Below are positions 47,980 through 56,449 of a DNA stretch of 64,000 bases, piece by piece; the stretch's first letter is position 1; each line of letters starts with the position of its first letter. A program made the position numbers and the translations under genes. The DNA lies in assembly GCF_031195445.1 (NCBI RefSeq), contig NZ_CP133480.1, positions 3,774,501 to 3,838,500 on the forward strand. The letters are read 5' to 3'. Under the pieces are notes generated by a model. The model had not been told where the DNA came from. It saw only the letters and a list, made by a program, of their open reading frames with translations, and did no database searches. The DNA is from Acuticoccus sp. MNP-M23 (GTDB lineage: Bacteria > Pseudomonadota > Alphaproteobacteria > Rhizobiales > Amorphaceae).

Positions 47980-48468
47980 ATGTCGCCGTTCCTCTTTGTC
48001 CTCACGCAGTTCGCCATTCTTTCCTACGCACTTCTCGGCGGCGTCTTCCTCGCGTTCTCGGACTTCATAATGCGCTCGTTGTCACTCACGCGCGGTGCTG
48101 GTGGAGTTGAGGCGATGCAGATTATCAACCGCGAGGTCTTCCGCTGGATGTTCATGACCTTGTTCCTCGGCACGGCTCTTGTGTCCCTGCTCATCGCTGG
48201 CTTTTCCACCACTGGTCTTGAGGGGCAGGCACGCCTGCTGATCTCGTCCGCGGCTCTCGTGTATCTGGCTGGCTGTTTTGGCGTCACGGTATTGTTCAAC
48301 GTACCTATGAACGAGGCTTTGGGCCGTATGCAGCCGGAATCCGCGTCGGCACACGCCTATTGGACCGAGATTTACATCCCGCGCTGGACATTCTGGAATT
48401 CGGTTCGCACCGTCGCATGCATCTTCTCCGCCACCCTGGCGTTGTTCGGGCTTCTCTCCGTGGCGTAG
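47980..48468 (+). CDS. DUF1772-family membrane protein
   Basis: 162 residues with four transmembrane helices, beginning MSPFLFVLTQFAILSYALLG. The family features include the loop MQIINREVFRWMFM and the conserved NVPMNEALGRM before the last helix pair, followed by the aromatic-rich YWTEIYIPRWTFWNSVRT. DUF1772 proteins resemble anthrone oxygenase-type membrane proteins; the role is unknown. It has an AAGGAG-like site upstream and lies after the azoreductase. Confidence 0.8.
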   Translation: MSPFLFVLTQFAILSYALLGGVFLAFSDFIMRSLSLTRGAGGVEAMQIINREVFRWMFMTLFLGTALVSLLIAGFSTTGLEGQARLLISSAALVYLAGCFGVTVLFNVPMNEALGRMQPESASAHAYWTEIYIPRWTFWNSVRTVACIFSATLALFGLLSVA

Positions 48469-48556
48469 CGGGAAGCGACCAGCAAGCCCCTGATGTCGCT
48501 TACGCCAGCTTTCGATCTCCGGGGAGCACCTCAGGGGCACCTGCCACATCTATCTC

Positions 48557-48739
48557 GTGAACACAGAAGCGCCGATTGCCCGGCTCAAGCCGACAGGCAA
48601 CGGAGAAGATGTTCAGCTGGGCTACTGGCCGCACCGCCGCACATGGGCGGACGTCGCCGACATGGGCGGTGTCGTCATGCCTCTCGACGACGCGCTCGAG
48701 TTCATCGCACACGCAGGCATCGTCTGGACATGGATCTGA
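48557..48739 (+). CDS. Small hypothetical protein (60 aa, GTG start) or 3' fragment
   Basis: The frame reads NTEAPIARLKPTGNGEDVQL then GYWPHRRTWADVADMGGVVM and ends in IAHAGIVWTWI. This looks like the end of a soluble domain, and the open frame continues upstream to a TGA near 48493 with protein-like sequence. A GTG start is possible, but there is no ribosome-binding site, so it may be a truncated gene. Confidence 0.4.
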   Translation: MNTEAPIARLKPTGNGEDVQLGYWPHRRTWADVADMGGVVMPLDDALEFIAHAGIVWTWI

Positions 48740-48821
48740 TCGGAAGAACGTACAAAGTCGAGCTTTGGCTACGTTCCCTTGGTCGATGTCGCAATCAGCG
48801 ACATCGACGTAAGGCCGGCTT

Positions 48822-49901
48822 TCAGCCCAAAGTGGCGAGCTTGGCCAGTACGAACTCAGCCTTGACCAATCCGGTCCTGTCCAGCGCCTTGATCTCGTTG
48901 CCGCCAAAAAAAGTCTTCCGGTGCTCAAAGAATGGACCGTCGCTGGGGAAGACAGCATTGTGTGCCGATTCAACGGCCTGGTCGATCGTATCACCTGTAT
49001 CCTTCACAACACGAGTGGTCGTTGTTCGGAAATGCGGCGCTGTGTGCGTTACCGACGGCGCGGAGTTGGGGTAGCCCAAAGATGCCGGTGACCGGTTGAT
49101 TGACTGGTAGGTCTCCTTCTGCTTGATCCATCCTTCCTCGCGCGCGTTGAACTCACTCAGGGTGTGGAGATAATCCTGATCAAGAACATGCGACATCCAC
49201 ATCCCGAGCTCGATGCGCTTGGCAAGGCCGGCCTGGATCGGCGGCGGCCGCCTGAAGTAGGCGCTCTGCGCAATGCTATCCAGCAGGGGGCCGGCGTTCT
49301 CTTCGCCCATCTTCTCAACCGCGGCCCCAGCCGCTTCGGCCAGCATGGCTTTCATCCGACCGAGATGATGCATCAACAGACCCAACATCGAAACGCTGGT
49401 CCGCACGCTGTCGGATGGGCTTGCGGAAGAAGGGCCGAACGAGTTCGGTGAGGCGGCGAGCTTGTTAAGCCCGCCGGAGACGTGTTTGGACACTTCTCCG
49501 TAAGCGCTACCCAGCAGAAACTCGCCAATCTTGGCCGGGCGCCCGTGCTCCTGCTGTGCGCCGGTCCAAGTCAGTAACTTGGTCTTGGCGTCGAAGCTGC
49601 GCTGCGCCACTAAGATTTTCTTTTCCGGGGCAAGCCGGTTCATCACGCGGCTTGTGGCTGCTGCTTTGAGGCTTGTTTGACCGGCGAAATAGATGAGCGC
49701 TGAACTGGTGCAGATTGTCAGAATCAGGGAGATCAATGCCTCCTTCTTTTTCTGGGCTGCGGCATCAGACCTACTTTGCGCTAACAGCGTTGATTTATAT
49801 TTTTCAAATGCGGCATCATAGTGTGAAGCATAAATCCCAGCATGGCTTTGCCAATTACCATCGGCTTGAAGAACTTTGTTGTTGAACATCGACAAGTTCA
49901 T
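48822..49901 (-). CDS. Unknown 359-aa protein with one membrane segment, AT-richer 5' end
   Basis: The start MNLSMFNNKVLQADGNWQSH is preceded by an AT-rich leader (49902-49940) unlike the rest of the window. One transmembrane segment (ALISLILTICTSSALIYFAG, about residues 54-73) separates a short N-terminal helix from a long C-terminal region, which includes SAYFRRPPPIQAGLAKRIEL and a Thr-rich part. I do not recognise a family. Lower GC in the 5' third, isolation between remnants and unrelated neighbours suggest recent transfer. Soluble domains anchored to the membrane occur in toxin-like or phage-defence proteins, but nothing here proves that. Confidence 0.55.
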   Translation of the reverse strand: MNLSMFNNKVLQADGNWQSHAGIYASHYDAAFEKYKSTLLAQSRSDAAAQKKKEALISLILTICTSSALIYFAGQTSLKAAATSRVMNRLAPEKKILVAQRSFDAKTKLLTWTGAQQEHGRPAKIGEFLLGSAYGEVSKHVSGGLNKLAASPNSFGPSSASPSDSVRTSVSMLGLLMHHLGRMKAMLAEAAGAAVEKMGEENAGPLLDSIAQSAYFRRPPPIQAGLAKRIELGMWMSHVLDQDYLHTLSEFNAREEGWIKQKETYQSINRSPASLGYPNSAPSVTHTAPHFRTTTTRVVKDTGDTIDQAVESAHNAVFPSDGPFFEHRKTFFGGNEIKALDRTGLVKAEFVLAKLATLG

Positions 49902-50040
49902 TTATCTGTATACTTTCTATAAATAGTAATAATTTATGGGTCTGCCTCATCAGGCGCGTCCGTTAATTGCATATACGGCCTTGGCGGATTTTCAGGAGTG
50001 ACAACTGTCACATCGTGCCGGGCAGACGTTTCACGGGGCC

Positions 50041-50330
50041 TCAATTGAGCGATGAGGCCGCTCTGGCGCTTGGATCCGACCTCTTCACCGGGATGGCAGG
50101 TTGCAGCGAGAGCAGATGGTGCTCCCGCGCGGCATCTCGAACGGCCCACTCCGAACAAGTGTTTCTCTCGTTCTCGTTGGCCCAAGTGATGTAGGCCGTG
50201 ACTATTTTCGCAAATAGCTCCGGATCGGCCTTTCGCAGAAGATGGCATGTGGCGCTGATGACGACCTCTTTCGCATTGGGTATCAGCCTCGCGGCATTCT
50301 CTGAGACGTCCCTGTAGCAAGGCCTTATCC
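50041..50330 (-). pseudogene. Alpha/beta-hydrolase C-terminal remnant
   Basis: AARLIPNAKEVVISATCHLL followed by RKADPELFAKIVTAYITWAN matches the C-terminal strand-helix of alpha/beta hydrolases around the catalytic His, but the usual Gly-His reads Cys-His. The nucleophile elbow and N-terminal part are absent. It trails the methyltransferase gene in the same direction. Confidence 0.5.
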
Positions 50331-50456
50331 GGCCGTGCCGAAGGCCCGTGTGCCACGCGGATTGCCAAGGCGGCGAGTGACACTGCTGCGCTTCTGGCCT
50401 TCGGGCTGCGAATCGGCTCGCATGATGGGTCTCCGGGTTGACGAGAGGCGGGCCGG

Positions 50457-51293
50457 TCAAGCCGGGGCCTTCGCGATGAAATGAGCGGGGCGCAGATGCC
50501 CCTCGATGGCGATCAGGGCACGCCGTCGCGCGGTCGCAATCAGCCTTTCGGCGGCGTCGTGTCCGATGCGGCCGACGATTTCGGCACGGCGCGGTCCGGC
50601 GAGGGCTTCGGCCTCCTCGGCGGCGATTGCGGCGAACCGGCGGTTGCAGTCCTGCGCCTCGATGGCCTCAAAGCCGGCGCGGGCGAGTTCGGCGCGCATC
50701 TCGTTGATGGTGGTCGTCGCGAACCCCATCCCGTTGCCGAGCCACGCCGTCATCGCGTCGGAATAGGGCGGTGGTCCGCAGCACCAGTCGCCGAAGGCGC
50801 AGAGTGCGCCCGGGCGCAGCACCCGCCGGATCTCTGCAAACAGGCGCGCCTTGTCGGCGATGTGGATGAAGCTGTCCTTGCTGAAGACGGCGTCGAACGC
50901 CCCGTCCACGAACGGCAGGGGGCCAGGGCTCACCCGGCGCAGGTCGAGCGCCGCGGCAACGCCGTGTGCCTGCGCCAGCGCGGCGGCGCGATCAAGGACC
51001 GGCTGTTCGACATCGATGCCGGTTACGCGGCGCGCGCCGAAATCGGTCAGGAGCGCGATCGCGGGTCCGCCAGCGCCGACGCCGATGTCGAGGACCGAGA
51101 GATTCCTGAGGTCCTGGCCGCGCAGAAGGTCCGCGACGTCCTCCGACCCGCCCGGCGACAGCCAGCCCGCGCCCCAGCACAATTCGAGCAGGGCGATGGT
51201 AGCGGCGGAGTAGACCGTCGCGGGCGTCCCGGTGCGCTCCGCTGGTGGCCGGTCGAGGACCGGAAAGCTGTCATTCAAGCGTGTTTGGGTCAT
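50457..51293 (-). CDS. SAM-dependent methyltransferase (phosphoethanolamine-type)
   Basis: 278 residues from ATG 51293. The class I fold has SAM motif I VLDIGVGAGGPAIALLTDFG, the acidic end of strand 2 in GIDVEQ and FVDGAFDAVFSKDSFIHIAD, a pattern close to phosphoethanolamine or glycine/sarcosine methyltransferases. The family mostly methylates small molecules. It is the last intact gene of a minus-strand cluster with a flavin monooxygenase and another methyltransferase. The 145-base gap upstream may hold its own promoter. Confidence 0.8.
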   Translation of the reverse strand: MTQTRLNDSFPVLDRPPAERTGTPATVYSAATIALLELCWGAGWLSPGGSEDVADLLRGQDLRNLSVLDIGVGAGGPAIALLTDFGARRVTGIDVEQPVLDRAAALAQAHGVAAALDLRRVSPGPLPFVDGAFDAVFSKDSFIHIADKARLFAEIRRVLRPGALCAFGDWCCGPPPYSDAMTAWLGNGMGFATTTINEMRAELARAGFEAIEAQDCNRRFAAIAAEEAEALAGPRRAEIVGRIGHDAAERLIATARRRALIAIEGHLRPAHFIAKAPA

Positions 51294-51438
51294 GTCTGGG
51301 CATAAATAGTTGGGCGATTTCTGGTCGATGCGGTCGCGCAGGAATATGGCAGGAGCCGACCCTGTCGGTGAATTCCGGACATCCAAGGCGCGGCCGCGCC
51401 ATGGGATGCGGGGCTGGCGGAAGGGCGCCGGGGGCGCT

Positions 51439-52647
51439 TCACGCCAGTGCCTCCTCGGGAGCCTTGCCCGTGACGTGGTTGCCGGCTTCCACCGGCGACG
51501 CGGGCCGGTTCTCGGCCCCGGCGAGAATCCCCGCCGCGATCCGGTCGGCCGCGATGCGCGCGGCATCGAAGTAGCCGGTGAAGATCGGCCGGAAGCCTGT
51601 GAACCAGAGGCCCGGATTGTCCGGATCGGGCTCGCCCATCGGTGCGCGCGGCTGGCCGGTTGCATCGAGCGCTCCAAGCGGCGCGATCAGCGCCTCAAGG
51701 CCCGGGCGGTAGCCGGTCGCGGCGATGACGACGTCCGGTCTCACGCACTGGCCATTGGCGAGAACGACGTCCTTGCCGTCGAACGCTGTCAATTCGGGAA
51801 CCACCCGAATGCGACCGCGTTTCAGGGCCGCGACGAACCCGTCATCGATGGCGAAGGCGATCCCGTCACGCAGCAGTCGGGTGCCGCCGCCGTCGGGATG
51901 GCTCGTGAGCCCGTAGCGGCCAAGATTCCCAAGAAACAACCATTGCGTCAGTCGAAAGGCCGGATCGAGGATCGGGGCTGGAAGCAGGGCGAAGAGACGC
52001 GCCAGCCGGTGCAACGGCAGTCCGAAGACCCGCGTCGGCACGACCGCGGGGCCGTGCCGGACGGAGACCAGCACCTCGGCCGGCTTGTGGCGAGCCAGAT
52101 GGTTCAGCACGTCCGACCCGGAGTTCCCGGCGCCGACGATAAGCACGCGTTTGCCGTCGAAGCGCGCTACATCGCCGACATTGCCCGCATGCACCAACGC
52201 GCCCTCGAAGCCATCCCGGCCCGGCCAGTCGGGTATCTGCGGGACGCGGTCGCGCCCTGTGGCTATGACCACGTTCGCGGCGTCACGGTCGCCCTTTGTT
52301 GTCGTAACGCGCCAGCCTGTCGCCATCCGGGTGATCCGGGTCGCCTTCGTGCCGTATTCGACCCGGTCGCTCAGACCTGACGCGTAGTGTTCGAGTTGCG
52401 CCACAACCGTGTCGCGTTGCAGAAAGGCGCCATCGCCGTGGGGCGCGGCCTGACCGGGCAGGCCGGCAAAGGCGCGATGGATGTTGAGGCGAAGTGCCGT
52501 ATGACGACTGCGCCACGGTTCGGCCACGCGGTCACGCGTTTCGAGCACCGTGACCGCAAGGCCACGGTCGGCGAGAGTACGGGCGGCTGCGAGGCCCGAA
52601 AGCCCGGCACCGATCACCAGCACGCTCCGGGGATCAACAGGTTTCAT
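51439..52647 (-). CDS. Flavin-containing monooxygenase-like NAD(P)-binding oxidoreductase
   Basis: 402 residues from ATG 52647 (GGAAGGAACG just upstream). FAD-binding motif VLVIGAGLSGLAAARTLADR, NADPH-binding motif VLIVGAGNSGSDVLNHLARH and the linker ATGRDRVPQIPDW resemble plant YUCCA-type and bacterial FMOs. C-terminal ATGYRPGLEALI supports this. It would oxygenate a small nucleophile using NADPH and O2. It is downstream of a DUF1127 gene and upstream of a methyltransferase on the minus strand. Confidence 0.85.
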   Translation of the reverse strand: MKPVDPRSVLVIGAGLSGLAAARTLADRGLAVTVLETRDRVAEPWRSRHTALRLNIHRAFAGLPGQAAPHGDGAFLQRDTVVAQLEHYASGLSDRVEYGTKATRITRMATGWRVTTTKGDRDAANVVIATGRDRVPQIPDWPGRDGFEGALVHAGNVGDVARFDGKRVLIVGAGNSGSDVLNHLARHKPAEVLVSVRHGPAVVPTRVFGLPLHRLARLFALLPAPILDPAFRLTQWLFLGNLGRYGLTSHPDGGGTRLLRDGIAFAIDDGFVAALKRGRIRVVPELTAFDGKDVVLANGQCVRPDVVIAATGYRPGLEALIAPLGALDATGQPRAPMGEPDPDNPGLWFTGFRPIFTGYFDAARIAADRIAAGILAGAENRPASPVEAGNHVTGKAPEEALA

Positions 52648-52670
52648 GATCGTTCCTTCCGGTATGGAGT

Positions 52671-52886
52671 TCAGCGCCATGTCGGCGGTACGGGGCGCTT
52701 GCGCCGTTCGGAATGCTCCTCGATGCCCAAGTCGCGCAGCAGATGGTCGGGAATATCGGAAAGCGCGGCCATTTCGCGGCGAACGCGCAACCGGCCCCGA
52801 CCGCTCGCGATCCAGATCTTCAGGACGCGGGCGAGGCCGGGGAAGCGCCGGCGCGGGGCGCGGGAATGAGCAAAAATCATGCTCAT
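52671..52886 (-). CDS. DUF1127 (YjiS-like) small protein
   Basis: 71 residues. Its conserved C-terminal part RREMAALSDIPDHLLRDLGI is the DUF1127 signature; the N-terminus is Arg-rich. The start ATG 52886 overlaps the methyltransferase stop (ATGA). Some DUF1127 proteins bind RNA or regulate phosphate and stress responses. Its function here is unknown, but placement inside the methyltransferase/monooxygenase operon is clear. Confidence 0.75.
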   Translation of the reverse strand: MSMIFAHSRAPRRRFPGLARVLKIWIASGRGRLRVRREMAALSDIPDHLLRDLGIEEHSERRKRPVPPTWR

Positions 52887-54001
52887 TGTTCTGATTGTTT
52901 CTGGAGGCCCGCTCGGCGGCAGGCGACGAAATAGGCGTTTATGGGGTCGTGCGGCAGGCGGTGCATCTCGATGTCCGAGAAACCCGCCTGTTCGAGGTAT
53001 TCGCGGGCCGTTTCGATGCCCCACATGGCGCCGAGCCCCGGTCCGCCCTGGCCGATCGAGATCGGCGTGCAGTGCATGCTGGAGATCGTGAAAAGCAGCG
53101 GCGCGAAGGGGTTGCCGATGTTCTTCTCGAGGTCGCGCGAGCCGCCGATCTCCTGCATCAGGTAGACGCCGCCCTCGCGCAGCGCATCGCGGATGAGGTC
53201 GAGCAGACCCTCCGGATCGCGCTGGTCGTGGACGCCGTCGAAGGTCGTCACCAGATCGAAGGGCCCGATCCGGTCCACGGAGGAAAGATCGCGGACCTCG
53301 AACCGGAGGTTGCCGATCCCCTTGGCGCGGGCCTCGGCCTCGGTCGCCGCGAAGGCGTCGGCGCACAGGTCGATGCCGGTGAAGCGGCTTTCGGGATACT
53401 CCTGCGCGAGACGCAGAAGCGCGCGTCCCCCGCCGCAGGCCAGATCGGCGACGTCGATGCCCGCCTCAAGCCGACCGATCAGGCCAGGCACGATTGGCAG
53501 GATCGCCTCGGTCAGGCTGGCGACCACGAGCTGGGCGCTGTCCTCGGCCATGACCTCGTGGAAGCGTTCGAAATGGCCGTAATGCAGCCCGCCGCCATCG
53601 CGGAACCGCGATACCATTTCGGTCTCGACCGAGGCCGCGACCCCGATGAACTGAGTGGTGACGGCCATGTTGTCGGGGGCTGAGGCGCGCGTCAGGAACG
53701 CGGCGTGCTCGGGCGGCAGGGTATAGCTGCGCGCAATCGGGCCGTAGTCGACGACGCCAGAGGTCACCATCACGCCGAGCCATTCGCGCAGGTAGCGTTC
53801 CGTGACGCCGGCCCGTTTCGCCAGCGTCTTCGCGGTCAGGCCCGGATGCGCCGCCAGCGCGTCGAAGAGCCCGGTGCGGTGTCCGAGGGACGACATGATG
53901 GCGAGGGCGGCTTCGTTGAGCGTGCCGGCGAAGCGGTTGGCGAAGGCTTCCGCCTTGGCCGCGTCGAACGGGTGGATCGGGGATTGATCGGTCATCTGCA
54001 T
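52883..54001 (-). CDS. Winged-helix SAM methyltransferase (Rv2258c/O-methyltransferase-like)
   Basis: 372 residues. The N-terminal winged-helix dimerisation domain (AIMSSLGHRTGLFDALAAHP, then LAKRAGVTERYLREWLGVMV) is followed by a class I methyltransferase with VADLACGGGRALLRLAQEYP, FTGIDLCADAF and LVTTFDGVHDQRDPEGLLDL. This layout is typical of small-molecule O- or N-methyltransferases. It is the first gene of the minus-strand operon and is divergent from the GlxA-type regulator, 109 bases away, which likely controls it. Confidence 0.85.
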   Translation of the reverse strand: MQMTDQSPIHPFDAAKAEAFANRFAGTLNEAALAIMSSLGHRTGLFDALAAHPGLTAKTLAKRAGVTERYLREWLGVMVTSGVVDYGPIARSYTLPPEHAAFLTRASAPDNMAVTTQFIGVAASVETEMVSRFRDGGGLHYGHFERFHEVMAEDSAQLVVASLTEAILPIVPGLIGRLEAGIDVADLACGGGRALLRLAQEYPESRFTGIDLCADAFAATEAEARAKGIGNLRFEVRDLSSVDRIGPFDLVTTFDGVHDQRDPEGLLDLIRDALREGGVYLMQEIGGSRDLEKNIGNPFAPLLFTISSMHCTPISIGQGGPGLGAMWGIETAREYLEQAGFSDIEMHRLPHDPINAYFVACRRAGLQKQSEQ

Positions 54002-54110
54002 TTCTCCGGTTGGGTGCCGCTTGGGCCCATGTCATGCGGAGAGTTCTGGTGCGGATGTCCGACTCGTGATATGCGTCGATCTCATCGAAACGGTGAAAAA
54101 CGGACGCCCC

Positions 54111-55163
54111 ATGGACCAGGCATCCGCCGCGCTGAAGACCGTCGTCCTGACCCTTCCCTGCGCGGGCACCTCGACGATGTTTTGCATTCTGGATGTGTTG
54201 GGGTCAGTCGGACGCGACTGGCAGATGCTGCACGGCCAGTCGCCCCATAAGCCGATTTTCGAGGTGCGGTTGCTGTCTCCGGACGGTCGTCCGTATTCCG
54301 ACATCAACGGGCGCCGCGTGACGCCGGACGGCAGTCTGACCGAAGCGCAAGAGCCGGGCGCGCTGCCCGACCTCGTGATCGTGCCGGATCTCCATCTCGA
54401 CCCTAACGGCCCGCCACCGGATGAATTCGGTCCGCTTGCCGAATGGCTCCGCGCCGTCGCGGATAATGGCGGGATGGTGGCGTCGGTCTGTTCGGGGGCG
54501 TGGATGCTGGCGTCGGCCGGTCTTCTCGACGGGGTCGAGGCCACGACCCATTGGGGATTCGCCGACATGATCGCGCGCCGCCATCCCGAAATCCGGGTGC
54601 GCAAGGAACGCATCCTGGTCCCGGCCGGCGAAGGGCATCGCGTCGTCACCGCCGGTGGCGCATCGTCCTGGGGCGACCTGATGCTTTACCTGATCGCGCG
54701 CTTCGCGGGCCAGGATGAGGCGCGGCGGATCGCCAAGATCTACCTGCTGCAACCCCATACCGACAGCCAGCTCTGCTATGCCTCGCTGCTCGCTGGGCGC
54801 CAGCACGACGACGCCATCGTGGCCGATGCGCAGGTGTGGGCGGCCGACAACTACGCCGACCCGACGCCCGTTGCCGCGATGGCCGCTCGCTCGGGGCTGA
54901 GCGAACGCAGCTTCTTGAGGCGGTTCCGGCGCGCTACCGGGCAGACGCCGGTCGAATACATCCAGACGCTGCGCGTCGAGGAAGCCAAGCAAATGCTTGA
55001 AACGACCGGCATGTCCATCGAGGAGATTGCCGACGAGGTCGGCTATACCGAGACGTCGAGCTTCCGGAACGCATTTCGTCGCTATGTCGGTCTCTCGGCC
55101 TCCGCCTACCGGCGCAAGCACGCGACCATGGCGCCGATTGCGGCAGCTGGGCGTGCCGCATGA
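54111..55163 (+). CDS. GlxA-family AraC-type regulator (DJ-1/PfpI plus HTH)
   Basis: 350 residues. The N-terminal DJ-1/PfpI-like domain (about 1-195) has the nucleophile-elbow Cys in VASVCSGAWMLASAGLLDG. The C-terminal AraC HTH pair has AARSGLSERSFLRRFRRATG and EIADEVGYTETSSFRNAFRR. Such regulators sense small nitrogenous or aromatic compounds. ATG 54111 fits the usual length; an ORF from 54021 would extend into the upstream region. It is divergent from the methyltransferase operon. Confidence 0.9.
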   Translation: MDQASAALKTVVLTLPCAGTSTMFCILDVLGSVGRDWQMLHGQSPHKPIFEVRLLSPDGRPYSDINGRRVTPDGSLTEAQEPGALPDLVIVPDLHLDPNGPPPDEFGPLAEWLRAVADNGGMVASVCSGAWMLASAGLLDGVEATTHWGFADMIARRHPEIRVRKERILVPAGEGHRVVTAGGASSWGDLMLYLIARFAGQDEARRIAKIYLLQPHTDSQLCYASLLAGRQHDDAIVADAQVWAADNYADPTPVAAMAARSGLSERSFLRRFRRATGQTPVEYIQTLRVEEAKQMLETTGMSIEEIADEVGYTETSSFRNAFRRYVGLSASAYRRKHATMAPIAAAGRAA

Positions 55164-55335
55164 CGGCGCTGCCTGCGCTGACGATGGCCCCCATCACCCC
55201 CTGTCACACCAGGGCAGCAGGATGGCGCCGCCTCCGATCCAGACCTCGGCCCCGATGACGACAGGCAGGGCCCGCTCGATTCCGGCCGCGCCGTCGCGTC
55301 GGTCCCTGTGATGATCGGCGCAGTAGACATGCACC
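55150..55335 (-). pseudogene. Sugar O-acetyltransferase (maltose/galactoside type) remnant
   Basis: VHVYCADHHRDRRDGAAGIE then RALPVVIGAEVWIGGGAILL is a left-handed beta-helix hexapeptide acyltransferase with the catalytic-His region. The rest (PGVTGGDG, then GAIVSAGSAVMRHA) is spread over two other frames, so at least two frameshifts have occurred. It overlaps the 3' end of the GlxA gene and joins a TIR-like fragment on its 5' side. Confidence 0.65.
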
Positions 55336-55348
55336 CCGGACCCGAGCA

Positions 55349-55595
55349 CAGCGCTTGTCTGATTCCGAGCTCATAGAACACGTTGGCGTTGTGCGCCGTA
55401 ATATAGCAGATGACGAGGTCGGCCTCGACGATGAGGCTGAACATGTCCTCGCGGATGTTGCCCGCCCTGATGATTTTGCCGGTGTCGCCGCCGAGGCCAT
55501 GGCGCTCGAGCGCGATCAGCTCGCAACAGACGCGCGCGAAGTCGATCTCCTTTGCGACCCCGTCCTTCGTGATGCCGAAAAGAAGCCACCGCGTA
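55349..55595 (-). pseudogene. TIR/nucleoside-processing-like domain remnant
   Basis: FGITKDGVAKEIDFARVCCE, IREDMFSLIVEADLVICYIT and AHNANVFYELGIRQAL match the N-terminal nucleotide-binding/TIR-like domain of TRAFs-binding or TPR proteins (typical motif ADLTTANANVFYELGVRHA). The frame lacks a start, ends inside the acetyltransferase scrap, and the upstream side is cut by the IS3 remnant. Such domains occur in stress and defence proteins. Confidence 0.5.
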
Positions 55596-55599
55596 TTCC

Positions 55600-56330
55600 G
55601 CCAAGGATGCAAAGTAAGATACGCATTTGTTGCCGAGCATCGCCAAGAGTTCGCCGTGCGCGCGATGTGTCGCTGCCTGCGCATCCGCCTCAGCGGTTTC
55701 TATGCCTGATTGAAGACCCCATTGAGCACGCGGGCTCGTGAAGACGCACGTCAGACCGAGCTGCTCGGCAAGGCCTGGAAGGAAAGCGGCAGGGTCTTAC
55801 GGCTATCGCAAGCTGCACGACGACCTTCTCGATCAGGGAGAGACCAACACACCCAGGAGGGCTTTGCCTGTCTGGCGGTGGTGATCGACGTGTTCTCGCG
55901 CCGCGTCATCGGCTGGTCATTGCAGAGCCGGCAGACCACCCACATCGTACTGCAAGCATTGCTGATGGCGGTGTGGCGTGGAAAGCCGAAGAGCAGCGCC
56001 CTGGTCCATTCCGATCAGGGCTCGCAGTTCACCAGCATGCACTGGGCGGCCTTCCTGCAGCGCCACAACCTTGAATATTCGATGAGCCGGCGCGGAAACT
56101 GCCACGACAACGCTGTGGCAGAGAGCTTCTTCAATCTCCTCAAGCGCGAGAGGATCCGGCGCAGGACCTGCCGAACACGCGAAGAGGCAAGGCAGGACGT
56201 GCTCGACTACATTGGGATGTTCTACAACCCAAAGCGCAAGCACGTCAGGCACGGGATGCTGTCACCCGCCCAGCTCGAACGGCAGCAGGAAATGTAACGC
56301 GAGGGCGTCCAAAAATTTAGGGGCTATTCA
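55600..56330 (+). mobile_element. IS3-family insertion sequence remnant (OrfB)
   Basis: OrfB pieces: KVRYAFVAEHRQEFAVRAMC at 55605 on, then a TGA where Trp is expected in SGFYA*LKTP (55707-55709). A frameshift follows at GRV, where YGYRKLHDD is in the next frame. An internal deletion removes the first catalytic Asp. The rve core then continues with FACLAVVIDVFSRRVIGW, VHSDQGSQFTS (second Asp) and DNAVAESFFNLLKRER (Glu). The right end is the IS3-type TAGGGGCTATTCA ending at 56330; no left end is found. It cannot transpose by itself. Confidence 0.8.
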
Positions 56331-56449
56331 GTGCGCCGTTCGGGGGAGGGATTGTGCTGCATTTAGATTTGCGCAAACCTCGGCGCATGGTCGAGGATGA
56401 TGCCCGGCTCAACGCGCGTACCGTTGCCTGAGGGTTGGCGAGGTTTGAG

